DNA of 64,000 nt. Origin: Verrucomicrobia bacterium CG1_02_43_26 (GTDB lineage: Bacteria; Verrucomicrobiota; Verrucomicrobiia; Opitutales; CG1-02-43-26). The stretch is from assembly GCA_001872735.1 (NCBI GenBank), contig MNWT01000019.1, forward strand, positions 43,891 through 107,890. The letters run 5' to 3'. Both the position numbers and the translations under genes were made by a program. Shown piece by piece: positions 10,142-19,881 of the stretch. The notes under the pieces were generated by a model. The model searched no databases and was not told the origin of the DNA. It worked only from the letters and a program-made list of their open reading frames with translations. How positions within the stretch are numbered: position 1 is the stretch's first letter; every line of letters starts with the position of its first letter.

Positions 10142-10516
10142 CTAGGATTCCCATTTCAAGGCATTTTTTTTCATTTCGTAAACAAAACCTGCCAAGAGGA
10201 GGAGGAAGAAAAAGAGCATCGGCAATAGTATGGGAATAGAAGCTGCCAAAAACTCACGATAGACCATCACCCAAGGGATAATGAAGACGACTTCGATATC
10301 GAACAGGATAAACAGCATAGCGATCACATAAAACTTGATCGCGAATTTGGGATGCGCTTGGCTAGGGTTAGGGATACCGCACTCATAAGCTGAATCCTTG
10401 AATTTATTATGCAAAGCGCGTTGCCCAAAGACATAACTTGCTCCCAATATGATAATGGCAAACGCTACCGCCAATAAAATTTGAATTAAAACAGGTAAAT
10501 AAGCCGCCAATGTCAT
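10142..10516 (-). CDS. nuoA: NADH-quinone oxidoreductase subunit A
   Basis: Small membrane subunit of respiratory complex I. The 124 residues contain three hydrophobic helices (about 8-30, 62-84, 90-112), the conserved AYECG loop, and the FAIKFYVIAMLFILFDIE segment with the family's acidic residues. The next gene downstream on this strand is the diadenylate cyclase, not nuoB, so nuoA is separated from any nuo operon within the visible region. It shows that the organism has, or had, a complex I. Assignment is strong for such a short protein because the signature is unusually well kept. Confidence 0.93.
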   Translation of the reverse strand: MTLAAYLPVLIQILLAVAFAIIILGASYVFGQRALHNKFKDSAYECGIPNPSQAHPKFAIKFYVIAMLFILFDIEVVFIIPWVMVYREFLAASIPILLPMLFFFLLLLAGFVYEMKKNALKWES

Positions 10517-10720
10517 GAAGATTATATTATTGCTTACCTACGCGGAATGGCAAGATTGTTTTTGGTGAAAAGATTAGCTTGGTGAAGTCAATGCTTGCAA
10601 TAAATAACGGGATAGCAGTGAGGGATCTGTCTTACGAAAAAGCCGGTCATGCTTTAGTAAATATTTCCTCGAGCCCTGGCTCGATTTATGATAAACATTT
10701 TCCAGCATCCAGGAAAGAAA

Positions 10721-12763
10721 ATGATAAGTTATAGAGATTATAACACGGAAGATTCGTTTAAAATAACCGAAATTAACGAGAAAAAAACTTACACTTATTT
10801 CGGCAAGTATTCCATTACCGTTTCAATAGATTTGTCAGATAATCGCGTAAAATTAACCTATCCGAAAAAGGATGATGGAAAAGAAAAAATTTCTTTTAAT
10901 GATAAAAGGATCAAAGACTGGGTTATCGATGTATGTGAAAACCATATAGATAGTGAAACTTGTCGATGGATTGGAAAAAAGCACCTGAATGATTGGTATG
11001 CATCGAGCGACTGCATGGAAGATTACACTGCGGAGGAATTTCTAAAATACACATTCAGGATACTTAAACCTGATTATAGCGCCCCTTTGGGCAGACTGCT
11101 CGTATACTGCTGGTTAGAGAAAACGTTTGAAAACAGGAAGTTTAAACCGATTCTTAAACAGGAGAATCTAGCGACACGCCTCATTATTGAATTACCGCGA
11201 TTAACGGACAACATCTATGGCAATCTGTCTGGGGAAGATTTTGTACAATTTCCTGTAATCAACTTCAACACAACGTGCAATTTGTTTAATGAACCATTTC
11301 CTCATAAGCTCATCCGCCTTTCCATAGGGTATCGCAAGTGTTATAGCTTTTTGGATGCCGTAATAAATAAGGGCGTTGAACGAGGATATTACGATCGTAA
11401 ATCCCTCTTTAAAAGGAGTGATGTAAAAAATTTTGTACGCTACGCAGCCAAGTGTTTAGCTCCAGATATGTTTATTTGGTTATACAGGAACTGTTGGGAC
11501 TCTTATGCCATAAATGACAGCGATTGGATGATTACAGCCCTTAATTCCAATCTTAAAGGTGATAAAGAAGATTTTTTCTCATGGGTTTTAATCTGGTTGG
11601 ACGAGAAAATTATTATTGAAAATTATAATAACAAGAATTTTGTAAAGAATTGGAAAAAAATTTTCCAGGTATATCCTCAGCTTGTTGAATATTTAGAACG
11701 GAAACTGTGCAACTATGATCTGGTCCACCATTTAGGCTTAGTGTTGGATATTTCGGAAGCAGAGGGTTTGAGTGAAGGAAGCGAGAGATTAGCATCATCA
11801 CTTGAAGGCTATATAGAAGAGATTGCTAAAAAATCAGGCAAAAACAGCGAGGATTACCTCGTCACTAAGGCAGTGTTAGTGTTATTTAAAAATAACGGTG
11901 CATTTTATGAAGTGCAATTAGGCAATGGTAAAAATATCAGCATGTGTACTTATTTTGAACGTCAAGATGCTGGTGATGCAAGTCACGTGCGGGGCTATCT
12001 GTTTATTAAAGACTTAGAAAATGATCGCTATTGGGCTCTTGTTTGCGATGGCGGCCATAGAGGGTTTCAGACAAAGCATTTCTTGGGCATTCTTCCAAAA
12101 TGGGGAATCATGTTGTGTGAAATGAGCAAAGAGGATTTTAAGAAATTGCCATTAGAGAATAACGGTATACTTGTAAATAAAGATCAAGAAATAGAAAACC
12201 TGTTTAATCTAGAATATATTGATCATTTAATAGAAGATCATCAAACCGTAGGTAATTGCAGTGTCTTTAGCATGATGTTGCTATTACAAGCCCTCTTTCC
12301 TCTACTAACGCTCCATTACCAGAATGAGTTACTTAACACGAAACGCTGGAAAAAGGAGATTCTTAATAGTGAACGTTTTACCTTATTTAAAGCATTTCAC
12401 GTCAAACGCTACGAAGGCAGAATTTCTTTGTTCAAAAAATTAACAGAGAAAAAAAATGTTAAATCATTAGATAACGGTGAAAAAAATGAATTAGAAACAG
12501 TACTGAAGGCCGCAAAAGAATTTAAGCCGTTCCCCAGCATAAAAGCACAGCTAAATAATCGAAATATGATGAAGCTCGGCAAAGAAGTTCTTGCTTATGA
12601 AGTTACCGGTGTAATAGCGGGGTTATTGGCTGCGTTTTCAGATTACGTACGATATGGGGCCGTTTACCTGGATCTTTATGAGTTAAAACGCCTGTTTATC
12701 TTATTGCAAAGTTTCATTGTAGTAATTGCGTTAATAAGCTGGCTATTGCGGAAGGATGATTGA
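10721..12763 (+). CDS. Large orphan protein with degenerate cysteine-protease-like motif
   Basis: Not recognised by family. It is about 680 residues with a hydrophobic C-terminal tail (last 55 residues, one or two membrane segments). A stretch encoded at about 11870-12330 aligns by eye with the ankyrin protein at 37331-39790. NNGAFYEVQL matches NEGHWVNLTT, LVCDGG matches IIDCNGG, and HQTVGNCSVFS matches KRQATGNCTYFS. Q-x4-C at 12242-12259 resembles a thiol-enzyme active site, but the position of the partner's His is Ala here (codon 11900-11902). ATG 10721 was chosen for AGGA six bases before it; an in-frame ATG also lies at 10688, just after a 7-bp-arm palindrome (10669-10684). It has no operon partner. 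Possible effector or inactive paralogue. Confidence 0.65.
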   Translation: MISYRDYNTEDSFKITEINEKKTYTYFGKYSITVSIDLSDNRVKLTYPKKDDGKEKISFNDKRIKDWVIDVCENHIDSETCRWIGKKHLNDWYASSDCMEDYTAEEFLKYTFRILKPDYSAPLGRLLVYCWLEKTFENRKFKPILKQENLATRLIIELPRLTDNIYGNLSGEDFVQFPVINFNTTCNLFNEPFPHKLIRLSIGYRKCYSFLDAVINKGVERGYYDRKSLFKRSDVKNFVRYAAKCLAPDMFIWLYRNCWDSYAINDSDWMITALNSNLKGDKEDFFSWVLIWLDEKIIIENYNNKNFVKNWKKIFQVYPQLVEYLERKLCNYDLVHHLGLVLDISEAEGLSEGSERLASSLEGYIEEIAKKSGKNSEDYLVTKAVLVLFKNNGAFYEVQLGNGKNISMCTYFERQDAGDASHVRGYLFIKDLENDRYWALVCDGGHRGFQTKHFLGILPKWGIMLCEMSKEDFKKLPLENNGILVNKDQEIENLFNLEYIDHLIEDHQTVGNCSVFSMMLLLQALFPLLTLHYQNELLNTKRWKKEILNSERFTLFKAFHVKRYEGRISLFKKLTEKKNVKSLDNGEKNELETVLKAAKEFKPFPSIKAQLNNRNMMKLGKEVLAYEVTGVIAGLLAAFSDYVRYGAVYLDLYELKRLFILLQSFIVVIALISWLLRKDD

Positions 12764-12883
12764 GGTGACATGCCTATTTCCGTGAAAACTAAAAGAAATA
12801 CATGATTACTGGTTGACTTTTACCTATTTTCCTTGAAAATCATTTAGCCTAAAGCAGTAAAGAACAAATTTATCTAAAACTAC

Positions 12884-14641
<1,758 letters not shown>

Positions 14642-14655
14642 TATTTGTAGTCTAA

Positions 14656-15453
14656 CTACAGGCTAAAGAACTCAACGGCATTACGTGTTGTAGCTTCAGC
14701 CAATTCTTCTAGCGAGATTTTAAATAATTTTGCGCAGAATTGTGCTGTGTGCTGTAGATAAGCTGGCTCGTTTGGCTTGCCACGGCAGGGTTCCGGCGAG
14801 AGGTAAGGCGCATCCGTTTCCAACATGAGCAAGTCTAAGCCCTGTTGAAGGGCAGCTTGCCTGATATTTTCAGACTTCTTGTATGTGATGATACCTGTAA
14901 AGGATGCTCGGCCGCCCCGTTCATTGAGGATTTTCACTTCCTCGGGTCCGTCTGGAAAACAATGAAAAACAACCTGCTTCCAATCTACCGGAGAGGCATC
15001 GATCAGATCTACACAATCTTTAAAAGCCTTTCTGGAATGAATAATTACGGGTAGGTTATACTTGCTAGCAAGTTCAAGCTGTAGGCGAAAGGATTGCTTT
15101 TGATGAGTAATGGTTTGTTTGATCTGTTCCTGATCTTGAGGCAGGTGAAAGTAGTCCAGCCCAATTTCCCCAATCGCAACCGGGCGAGGAGAAGATTCAA
15201 CATAATGCGCAATCTGTTCGATGGCATCAACATAGTTTTCTTTTACGTAGCAGGGGTGCAGGCCAATGGAATAGTAAATTTTATCAGGATATTCACTCGC
15301 CAACTTTTGGTAAACCGGCCAGTCCTCGGGATCTGTTCCTACAGCGATCATGCGTTTTACGCTTGTGAAGTCTGCTTGGGTAAGGACGGTCGACAATGTA
15401 CCCTTCGTCACAAAAGGCTCTAGATGGCAATGCGTATCAATCAACTCACTCAT
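14656..15453 (-). CDS. tatD: TatD-family metal-dependent deoxyribonuclease
   Basis: Metal-dependent hydrolase of the TatD/YcfH group, with 3'-5' nuclease activity in characterised members. The 265-residue TIM-barrel protein shows DTHCH at the start (metal site), GEIGLDYF (metal-binding Glu), conserved histidines in VIIHSRKA and VFHCF, and LETDAPYLSPEP with the final Asp ligand, then a C-terminal helix ending in TTRNAVEFF. Family and length agree. It is convergent with the preceding gene, separated by 14 bases holding a small TGTAGT/ACTACA repeat, and divergent from galE. The paralogue (tatD, ycfH or yjjV type) cannot be decided. Confidence 0.92.
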   Translation of the reverse strand: MSELIDTHCHLEPFVTKGTLSTVLTQADFTSVKRMIAVGTDPEDWPVYQKLASEYPDKIYYSIGLHPCYVKENYVDAIEQIAHYVESSPRPVAIGEIGLDYFHLPQDQEQIKQTITHQKQSFRLQLELASKYNLPVIIHSRKAFKDCVDLIDASPVDWKQVVFHCFPDGPEEVKILNERGGRASFTGIITYKKSENIRQAALQQGLDLLMLETDAPYLSPEPCRGKPNEPAYLQHTAQFCAKLFKISLEELAEATTRNAVEFFSL

Positions 15454-15515
15454 ACCTTACATTGTAATGTTTTAATTAACTTGGCAAAACATATAAAATG
15501 CTGAAAATGGAGGCA

Positions 15516-16508
15516 ATGAAAGTATTAGTTGTTGGTGGGGCAGGCTACATAGGAAGCCATTGCGTAAGGCAGTTAGAAAAGCACGGCCACGAACCTATTG
15601 TGGTAGACAATCTTGTTTACGGGCACAAGCAATCGCTCGCAAAACATATCCCATTTTATGAGACCGACATCTCGGATGAAATGTATATCCGAAAGATTCT
15701 CAAAGAGGAAAAAATTGAAATGGTGATGCACTTTGCGGCCTACGCCTATGTGGGAGAATCCGTAACAGACCCGATGAAATACTATTCTAATAATGTAGTT
15801 GGTACCTTTAAACTGCTGCAAGCTATGTTGGCCACCGATGTTAAAAAAATGGTATTTTCATCTACCTGCGCGACGTATGGTGTTCCCCATAAATTACCGA
15901 TCACAGAAGACGAACCGCAAAAGCCAATCAACCCCTATGGCCAAACGAAGCTCGATGTCGAAAATATATTAAAAGCCTTGGCACAAGCAGAAGGCCTTAG
16001 TTTTGCCGCACTACGTTATTTTAATGCTGCCGGTGCCGCAGAAGATGGAAGTATCGGGGAAGACCATAAACCGGAATCTCATTTAATCCCATTAGCGATT
16101 CAAACCGCTCTTGGCCAGCGGCCTTTGTTAAACGTCTACGGGACAGATTACGATACCCCGGACGGTACTTGCCTGCGTGACTACATACATGTTGATGATC
16201 TCTCAAGAGCTCATATAGCAACTTTTGATAAACTACAAGAACCAGGCACCGCGCTTTGTTATAACCTGGGCACAGGACAGCCGACATCGGTAAAAGAGAT
16301 TATAGACGCGGTTGAATCTGTATCCGGCAAAAAAGTACCCACACAAGAAGTCGAACGCCGCGCGGGAGACCCACCTGTATTGTACGCGGACGCTTCGAAA
16401 GCCGAAAAGGAACTGAATTGGGTTGTAAAATTCAACGATATTGGGAAAATTATAGAAACAGCATGGCGCTGGCACAAAAACAACCCCAAAGGCTACTCCG
16501 ACAAGTGA
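15516..16508 (+). CDS. galE: UDP-glucose 4-epimerase
   Basis: Interconverts UDP-glucose and UDP-galactose (possibly also the N-acetyl forms), supplying sugars for surface polysaccharide. The 330-residue short-chain dehydrogenase fold begins with MKVLVVGGAGYIGSH (NAD-binding). It continues with the STCATYG segment, the catalytic NPYGQTK (Tyr-x3-Lys), ALRYFNAAGA and DGTCLRDYIHVDDL. Two earlier in-frame ATGs (15498, 15507) would add up to six residues; ATG 15516 fits the usual short N-terminus, although GGAGG is only two bases before it, so the start is uncertain. The M50 protease gene follows after 13 bases and may be cotranscribed. Confidence 0.94.
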   Translation: MKVLVVGGAGYIGSHCVRQLEKHGHEPIVVDNLVYGHKQSLAKHIPFYETDISDEMYIRKILKEEKIEMVMHFAAYAYVGESVTDPMKYYSNNVVGTFKLLQAMLATDVKKMVFSSTCATYGVPHKLPITEDEPQKPINPYGQTKLDVENILKALAQAEGLSFAALRYFNAAGAAEDGSIGEDHKPESHLIPLAIQTALGQRPLLNVYGTDYDTPDGTCLRDYIHVDDLSRAHIATFDKLQEPGTALCYNLGTGQPTSVKEIIDAVESVSGKKVPTQEVERRAGDPPVLYADASKAEKELNWVVKFNDIGKIIETAWRWHKNNPKGYSDK

Positions 16509-16521
16509 GGACTAAAAACGC

Positions 16522-17271
16522 ATGCAAAATTTCTGGTCTATAAAGGTATTTAAACTATTCGGCATACAGGTAGAACTACACTTTACCTTCATTTTATTGC
16601 TTTTGCTTTTTGCATGGGTTGGATTCTCAAACGATGGGCTACTGGGATCATTGCTGTATATAGAGATGATTTTACTGTTATTCTCATGCGTCTTGTTACA
16701 CGAATTCGGGCATTGCTTTGTTGCTAAACATTATAAAATAATTGTGCCTCGCATAATACTTCTTCCCATTGGAGGAATGGCTCAATTCCAACGCATCCCG
16801 CGCGCACCCAAAAAGGAATTATTTATCACCCTTGCCGGACCACTTGTTAATATCGTTATTTTTGCAATCATTTACTTTTTCGTGGGATGGCCAAGTAAAG
16901 AATCTTTCGCCTCAAGCAACCTTGTTTCGTTCAAAGGAACTATGTATTTCTTAATGATCATAAACCTCCTTATGGGTACTTTTAACCTTTTGCCCGTCTT
17001 TCCTATGGACGGAGGCCGCATTTTGAGAGCCCTCATGGCGCTTAAGATGCCTTACCTCAAAGCTACCTACATAGCCGTTGTCGTTGGTAAAATATTGGCG
17101 TTAGTTGGCATTTTTATAGCCATTTTCTCATTATTCAACTGGTTACTCGCCGCGCTGTTTGCGTTTATCTATTTAGGAGCAGATGCTGAGTACGCCTACG
17201 TCAAGGCAGATGAGGCTCAGCGAAAAAAATTGCAAAACCTGGGTCGCCCGATGGAAGATGATGAAATTTGA
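16522..17271 (+). CDS. Site-2-protease-like M50 metallopeptidase
   Basis: Intramembrane zinc protease family. The 249-residue polytopic protein carries LLHEFGH (H60, E61, H64) inside a hydrophobic helix, and a second motif NLLPVFPMDGGR supplying D163, the third zinc ligand. Five or six membrane segments are evident. There is no PDZ domain and no CBS domain, so it belongs to the short SpoIVFB/Rip3-like group rather than RseP. Substrates in this group include anti-sigma factors and pro-proteins; none can be named here. It starts 13 bases after galE. Confidence 0.88.
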   Translation: MQNFWSIKVFKLFGIQVELHFTFILLLLLFAWVGFSNDGLLGSLLYIEMILLLFSCVLLHEFGHCFVAKHYKIIVPRIILLPIGGMAQFQRIPRAPKKELFITLAGPLVNIVIFAIIYFFVGWPSKESFASSNLVSFKGTMYFLMIINLLMGTFNLLPVFPMDGGRILRALMALKMPYLKATYIAVVVGKILALVGIFIAIFSLFNWLLAALFAFIYLGADAEYAYVKADEAQRKKLQNLGRPMEDDEI

Positions 17272-17339
17272 AAATGAAAGGGGCTGAAAATGAAGTTAAA
17301 TAAGTTGTATAGTGCATTACTTTAAGTGAAGGGGTATTT

Positions 17340-18173
17340 ATGGCAACTTATTCCCGTCAAGATACACAGAAACAAATAAAAGACTGCCTGAGCCTATTAA
17401 AAATGGTTTTAGGGCCAGATCTTTTGGGAGTTTATCTCTACGGATCATCGATTAATGGTGGATTACAAAAGTATAGTGATCTTGACCTGTTGATTGTTTC
17501 TGAACGTGCAACAACGTATGAGGAGAAAACCAAATTAGTAACTAATCTTCTGCAAATTTCAGGTATCTACATGAAAAGTTCAAGATTGCCGATTGAGATG
17601 ACAATTGTTGTGAAATCATCGGTTAATCCTTGGCGCTATCCTCCTTGTTTTGATTTTCAATATGGTGATTGGCTTCTTAAAGAATTTGAGGGCGGCAATA
17701 TTGAGCCTTGGCCTACCAAAGAAATGCCAGATCTTGCCTTGCTTATCACACAAGTTTTATTAGCGAGTAAAACATTATGCGGATTAGATCCAGATCAATT
17801 GCTATGTAATGTGCCACATCGAGATTTTATGATGGCGCTGGTACATGAGTTGAAAGGTCTCATGGATAATCTTGATCATGATACCAGAAACGCCCTATTA
17901 ACGTATGCTCGAATTTGGAATACTGTAGAAACGAATACTATTCAATCTAAACCTGCAGCTGCAGATTGGGTAATGAACCTGTTGCCGGATGTGTATCAGC
18001 CTGTTATGAAGCGTGCCAAAAGGATTTGCATCGGAGAAGAAAATGAATATTGGGATGATATCAATGCATTAATTAAACCTTGCGCTGATTTTATGATAAA
18101 TAAAATTAACGAACAAATTTCTCTAACAAAAGATTTTGATTCTCAAAAGAGTTTAATAAAAATAGCTAAGTAA
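17340..18173 (+). CDS. AadA-like aminoglycoside nucleotidyltransferase
   Basis: Resembles ANT(3'')/AadA enzymes that adenylylate streptomycin and spectinomycin. The 277 residues begin with a nucleotidyltransferase core: LYGSSINGG and YSDLDLLIV (D47, D49 as metal ligands), then VEMTIVV-like IEMTIVVKSS and NPWRYP. The C-terminal helical domain has ARIWNTVETN and PAAADWVMNLLPDVYQPV, very close to the AadA signature. Characterised AadA is about 263 residues, so this is slightly longer at the C-terminus. GAAGGGG lies just before the ATG. It is not in an integron: no attC site or integrase is near. Activity against antibiotics is inferred; another small-molecule substrate is possible. Confidence 0.85.
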   Translation: MATYSRQDTQKQIKDCLSLLKMVLGPDLLGVYLYGSSINGGLQKYSDLDLLIVSERATTYEEKTKLVTNLLQISGIYMKSSRLPIEMTIVVKSSVNPWRYPPCFDFQYGDWLLKEFEGGNIEPWPTKEMPDLALLITQVLLASKTLCGLDPDQLLCNVPHRDFMMALVHELKGLMDNLDHDTRNALLTYARIWNTVETNTIQSKPAAADWVMNLLPDVYQPVMKRAKRICIGEENEYWDDINALIKPCADFMINKINEQISLTKDFDSQKSLIKIAK

Positions 18174-18218
18174 TAAGTGCCATGAAAATCGATTACTGCA
18201 CTGTTCGGTGGATGATGA

Positions 18219-18983
18219 TTAGGCTAATTGATGCTGTTTGCAAAACTGGATCATATCCTCTGCTAGAGGCGCAGAGAAAGTCTCCTTAAAACTTTCGGCC
18301 TCAAATAACATTTCAGCCGAATGAAGAGCTTGGCGTTTCAGGGGAAGCTGATTTTCAAGGCGAGGCGTCCAGCCCTTTTCAATGAATTCTAAATAAAGGG
18401 TTTCGTCAGGTCCGTAAAGTTTGTCACCAATTACGTAATGTCCTAACCATAAAGCGTGGGTGCGAATCTGGTGTTTACGACCTGTTGTGGGTATGACTTT
18501 GGCGAATGTGTAGTCGTTGTTTGAAGAAATGGGCTCAAAACGAGTTTTGGCAGATTGGGCAGTTGGGTCTTCTCGCACAATTTGCTTCACGTAAACAGGA
18601 CTGTTTATGTCTTTTGCTAGGGGTTGGTCTACATCAACAGGTGCTTCGAGTTTACCTTTTAGAATGGTGTAATATAGTTTATGAACCTTGCGATGCTCGA
18701 CGGCTGATTGCAGGATGCTCGCCATTTCCTTGTGTTTGGCGAGGATAACAAGCCCACTGGTTTCTCGGTCTAAGCGGCTAACGAGATGAAGCCTTTCCAG
18801 CCCGACATATTCCCGGCAAGCACCTACCAGGCTAGACCAAGGGCCATTTTTTGAAGGATGGCAAACCACCCAGCCAGGCTTGTTAATGACTAAAAGATCA
18901 TCATCATTGCGAATGATCCAAGAGGCTAACAGCTCAGGTGTAATCAAAGGAGCATCCTCACCCCATTTATCAAAATTTTGCAT
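18219..18983 (-). CDS. RluA-family RNA pseudouridine synthase
   Basis: Isomerises uridine to pseudouridine in rRNA or tRNA. The 254-residue protein has LLVINKPGWVVCHPS, the catalytic HLVSRLDRETSGLVILAK with its Asp, LYYTILKG and TTGRKHQIRTHALWLGHYVIGD, all typical of RluA. No S4 domain precedes the catalytic domain, so it is closer to the RluA/TruC short form than to RluC or RluD. The gene directly follows the GT10 gene on this strand with no spacing, so it may be the last gene of the envelope operon. The target position in RNA cannot be predicted. Confidence 0.92.
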   Translation of the reverse strand: MQNFDKWGEDAPLITPELLASWIIRNDDDLLVINKPGWVVCHPSKNGPWSSLVGACREYVGLERLHLVSRLDRETSGLVILAKHKEMASILQSAVEHRKVHKLYYTILKGKLEAPVDVDQPLAKDINSPVYVKQIVREDPTAQSAKTRFEPISSNNDYTFAKVIPTTGRKHQIRTHALWLGHYVIGDKLYGPDETLYLEFIEKGWTPRLENQLPLKRQALHSAEMLFEAESFKETFSAPLAEDMIQFCKQHQLA

Positions 18984-19877
18984 TTATAAGACCTTGTCCC
19001 AAACTTTTCTGATCGGGAAAAATAAACGCTTTTTAGCAGGGTAAGTAAATACACGATCAAAAAAGGAGGCTACACGCTCTGCGGATAAATACTCATTGGG
19101 TTCGTTATTATAAAAATAGGGCTCCTTAGCATATTCTAAATAAAGGTCATCATGCCGGTCGACATCTAGTATATGGGCGATAGCAGCATCCGTGTTGGCG
19201 AATTTTTGTACGTTTATAAAACTCTTAGGATTAAATTCATCATTGATTGCGAGGTTTCCCCAATAAATAGGGATACTTCTGGCTTGCATGGCGTGGAGAA
19301 TTTTTTCTGTCGTGTAGCCCACTCTGGATTTATTTTCCATGGCTATTGTAAACTTATAGTCTTTGCAAAAAGCTACTTTATCCTCTACTAACTTATCCAT
19401 GTTATTCAAGATCTTTCCGCCACAGTCTACATGCTTTTTTTGTAGGAGTTCTTTCAAAAAAGTTACTCTAAACTGGGCGCGCCTAGAACTGTTTGAAAAC
19501 ACAAAGTTACAGAATTTTTTCTTTTCGGCTAAAATTTTCTCCGGCTTTTCGTTTTTGATGAGATCGGAACCGTCTGTAAAATAAAAATAGTAGGGGAGGC
19601 GTAAGTGCCGAGGATCATCTAAATATGAAAAGGTCATGGCATAATCGCAGAGAGCAAAATTTGGTTCCTCGTACTCATTTTCAAAGACGATACGCGTGCA
19701 ATTATAATCCAGGTAGCGCTTATTATTGCTCCCTAAATAAATAATAAAATCCGGCGAATTTGAGATCTCTATATTAAAAAACTTATTAAGGATCTGATAA
19801 AAGCGATTTTCCTCCAAGGGGCATTTTTCGAAACCGCCATCAAAATTGACGAAATTTAATTTAATTTTATGATTCAT
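18984..19877 (-). CDS. GT10-family fucosyltransferase-like glycosyltransferase
   Basis: Resembles alpha-1,3/1,4-fucosyltransferases (GT10), which add fucose to GlcNAc-containing glycans. The product is 297 residues from ATG 19877. The donor-binding segment is well kept: FTIAMENKSRVGYTTEKIL followed by ARSIPIYWGN, with IYLGSN and FENEYEEPNFALCDYAM upstream. The C-terminus is basic, like the membrane-associating tails of bacterial members. An in-frame ATG at 19940 would overlap the msbA-like gene by 59 bases, so the inner ATG, four bases after that stop, was chosen. Its place beside lipid A transport and heptose genes suggests decoration of LPS. The sugar is inferred from the family. Confidence 0.85.
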   Translation of the reverse strand: MNHKIKLNFVNFDGGFEKCPLEENRFYQILNKFFNIEISNSPDFIIYLGSNNKRYLDYNCTRIVFENEYEEPNFALCDYAMTFSYLDDPRHLRLPYYFYFTDGSDLIKNEKPEKILAEKKKFCNFVFSNSSRRAQFRVTFLKELLQKKHVDCGGKILNNMDKLVEDKVAFCKDYKFTIAMENKSRVGYTTEKILHAMQARSIPIYWGNLAINDEFNPKSFINVQKFANTDAAIAHILDVDRHDDLYLEYAKEPYFYNNEPNEYLSAERVASFFDRVFTYPAKKRLFFPIRKVWDKVL

Positions 19878-19881
19878 CAGA

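Noticed and set aside
10591..10734. 47-codon frame upstream of the large orphan
   Set aside because: No ribosome-binding site or recognisable protein features, and it overlaps the better start at 10721.
17272..18218. Integron cassette around the aadA-like gene
   Set aside because: No attC-like inverted repeat or integrase is visible on either side.
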